A stretch of 20,679 bases of DNA from Paenarthrobacter nitroguajacolicus JCM 14115. GTDB taxonomy: Bacteria; Actinomycetota; Actinomycetes; Actinomycetales; Micrococcaceae. The DNA lies in NCBI GenBank assembly GCA_001313365.1, contig BBFS01000086.1:1-20679 (forward strand). The letters run 5' to 3'. The translations under genes and the position numbers were made by a program. This document shows positions 20,575 to 20,679 of this stretch, piece by piece (within the stretch, counting starts at the first letter, position 1; each line of letters starts with the position of its first letter). The notes beneath the pieces were generated by a model. The model worked only from the letters and a program-made list of their open reading frames with translations, made no database searches and was not told where the DNA came from.

Positions 20575-20679
20575 GGGACATGAGCGAGCGTTCGGCCTAA
20601 ACCCTAGGGAGTTGAGCGAGCGTTCGGCCAAACCCTTGGGATGTGAACGAGCGTCCGGCCCAAACCATCGGGACATGAG
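20575..20679. repeat. tandem array of a ~32-bp repeat, continuing past the window
   Basis: Three full units at 20575-20606, 20607-20637 and 20638-20669 and the start of a fourth at 20670. The consensus is GGGAYRTGARCGAGCGTYCG followed by GCC and AAACC. Each unit contains the imperfect palindrome CGAGCGTTCG. A degenerate partial unit may lie at about 20550-20574. Bases 20497-20550, between this array and the iron box, hold nothing that I recognise. The array is not CRISPR-like: there are no unique spacers. Confidence 0.8.

Noticed and set aside
1..20679. G/C runs as phase-variation switches or programmed frameshift sites
   Set aside because: Runs occur in all genes, including transporter and metabolic genes, several times per gene, and also in intergenic DNA. 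Repeat comparison shows the correct reading has shorter runs. Contingency loci would be confined to a few surface genes.
20575..20679. CRISPR array
   Set aside because: The units are directly contiguous and diverged, with no unique spacers and no cas genes in the window.

Overview
The window is high-GC Gram-positive DNA and looks like a soil actinobacterium of the Micrococcaceae (Arthrobacter/Paenarthrobacter type). This is inferred from gene content (chaplin-like repeats, actinobacterial-style SLH domains, a DtxR/IdeR-type iron box, an FbpABC iron transporter), frequent GTG/TTG starts and the overall protein style; no rRNA marker is present. No tRNA, rRNA, CRISPR array or insertion sequence was seen. 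Nearly every long gene is broken into two to six overlapping frames, and most breaks sit on runs of G or C. Repeated protein motifs show that many runs are over-called by 1-3 bases and that a few short runs have lost a base. I therefore annotate reconstructed genes spanning the frames, and treat the breaks as probable sequence errors rather than pseudogenes.

Layout. 1-2142 (minus): a partial chaplin-like repeat protein and a secreted Val/Pro-rich protein. 2257-4791 (minus): an MBL-fold hydrolase and a polysaccharide pyruvyl transferase with a coiled-coil tail. 4953-12956: three secreted SLH-domain proteins on the plus strand (a 3xSLH-only protein, a carboxypeptidase-regulatory-like repeat protein with C-terminal SLH, and a large protein with N-terminal SLH), interleaved with a minus-strand O-antigen-ligase-like membrane protein carrying a TPR tail. 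13063-13837: two small hypothetical genes. 13857-20418 (minus): fbpA-fbpB-fbpC followed by a single-polypeptide adenylation / carrier protein / membrane acyltransferase fusion. Good matches to a DtxR/IdeR iron box lie both before fbpA and immediately before the fusion gene. 20575-20679: a tandem array of a ~32-bp repeat running off the right edge.

How the genes may work together. The left two thirds reads as a cell-surface locus. In other Gram-positives, SLH domains bind cell-wall polymers that carry pyruvate ketals added by CsaB-type pyruvyl transferases, so a pyruvyl transferase beside three SLH proteins and a polymerase/ligase-like enzyme suggests a complete anchor-plus-cargo system. The right third is an iron-starvation regulon. 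Its fusion enzyme has the activate, carry and transfer-across-the-membrane logic of DltA/DltC/DltB in one chain, but with different domain families, and it is the least familiar element of the window.
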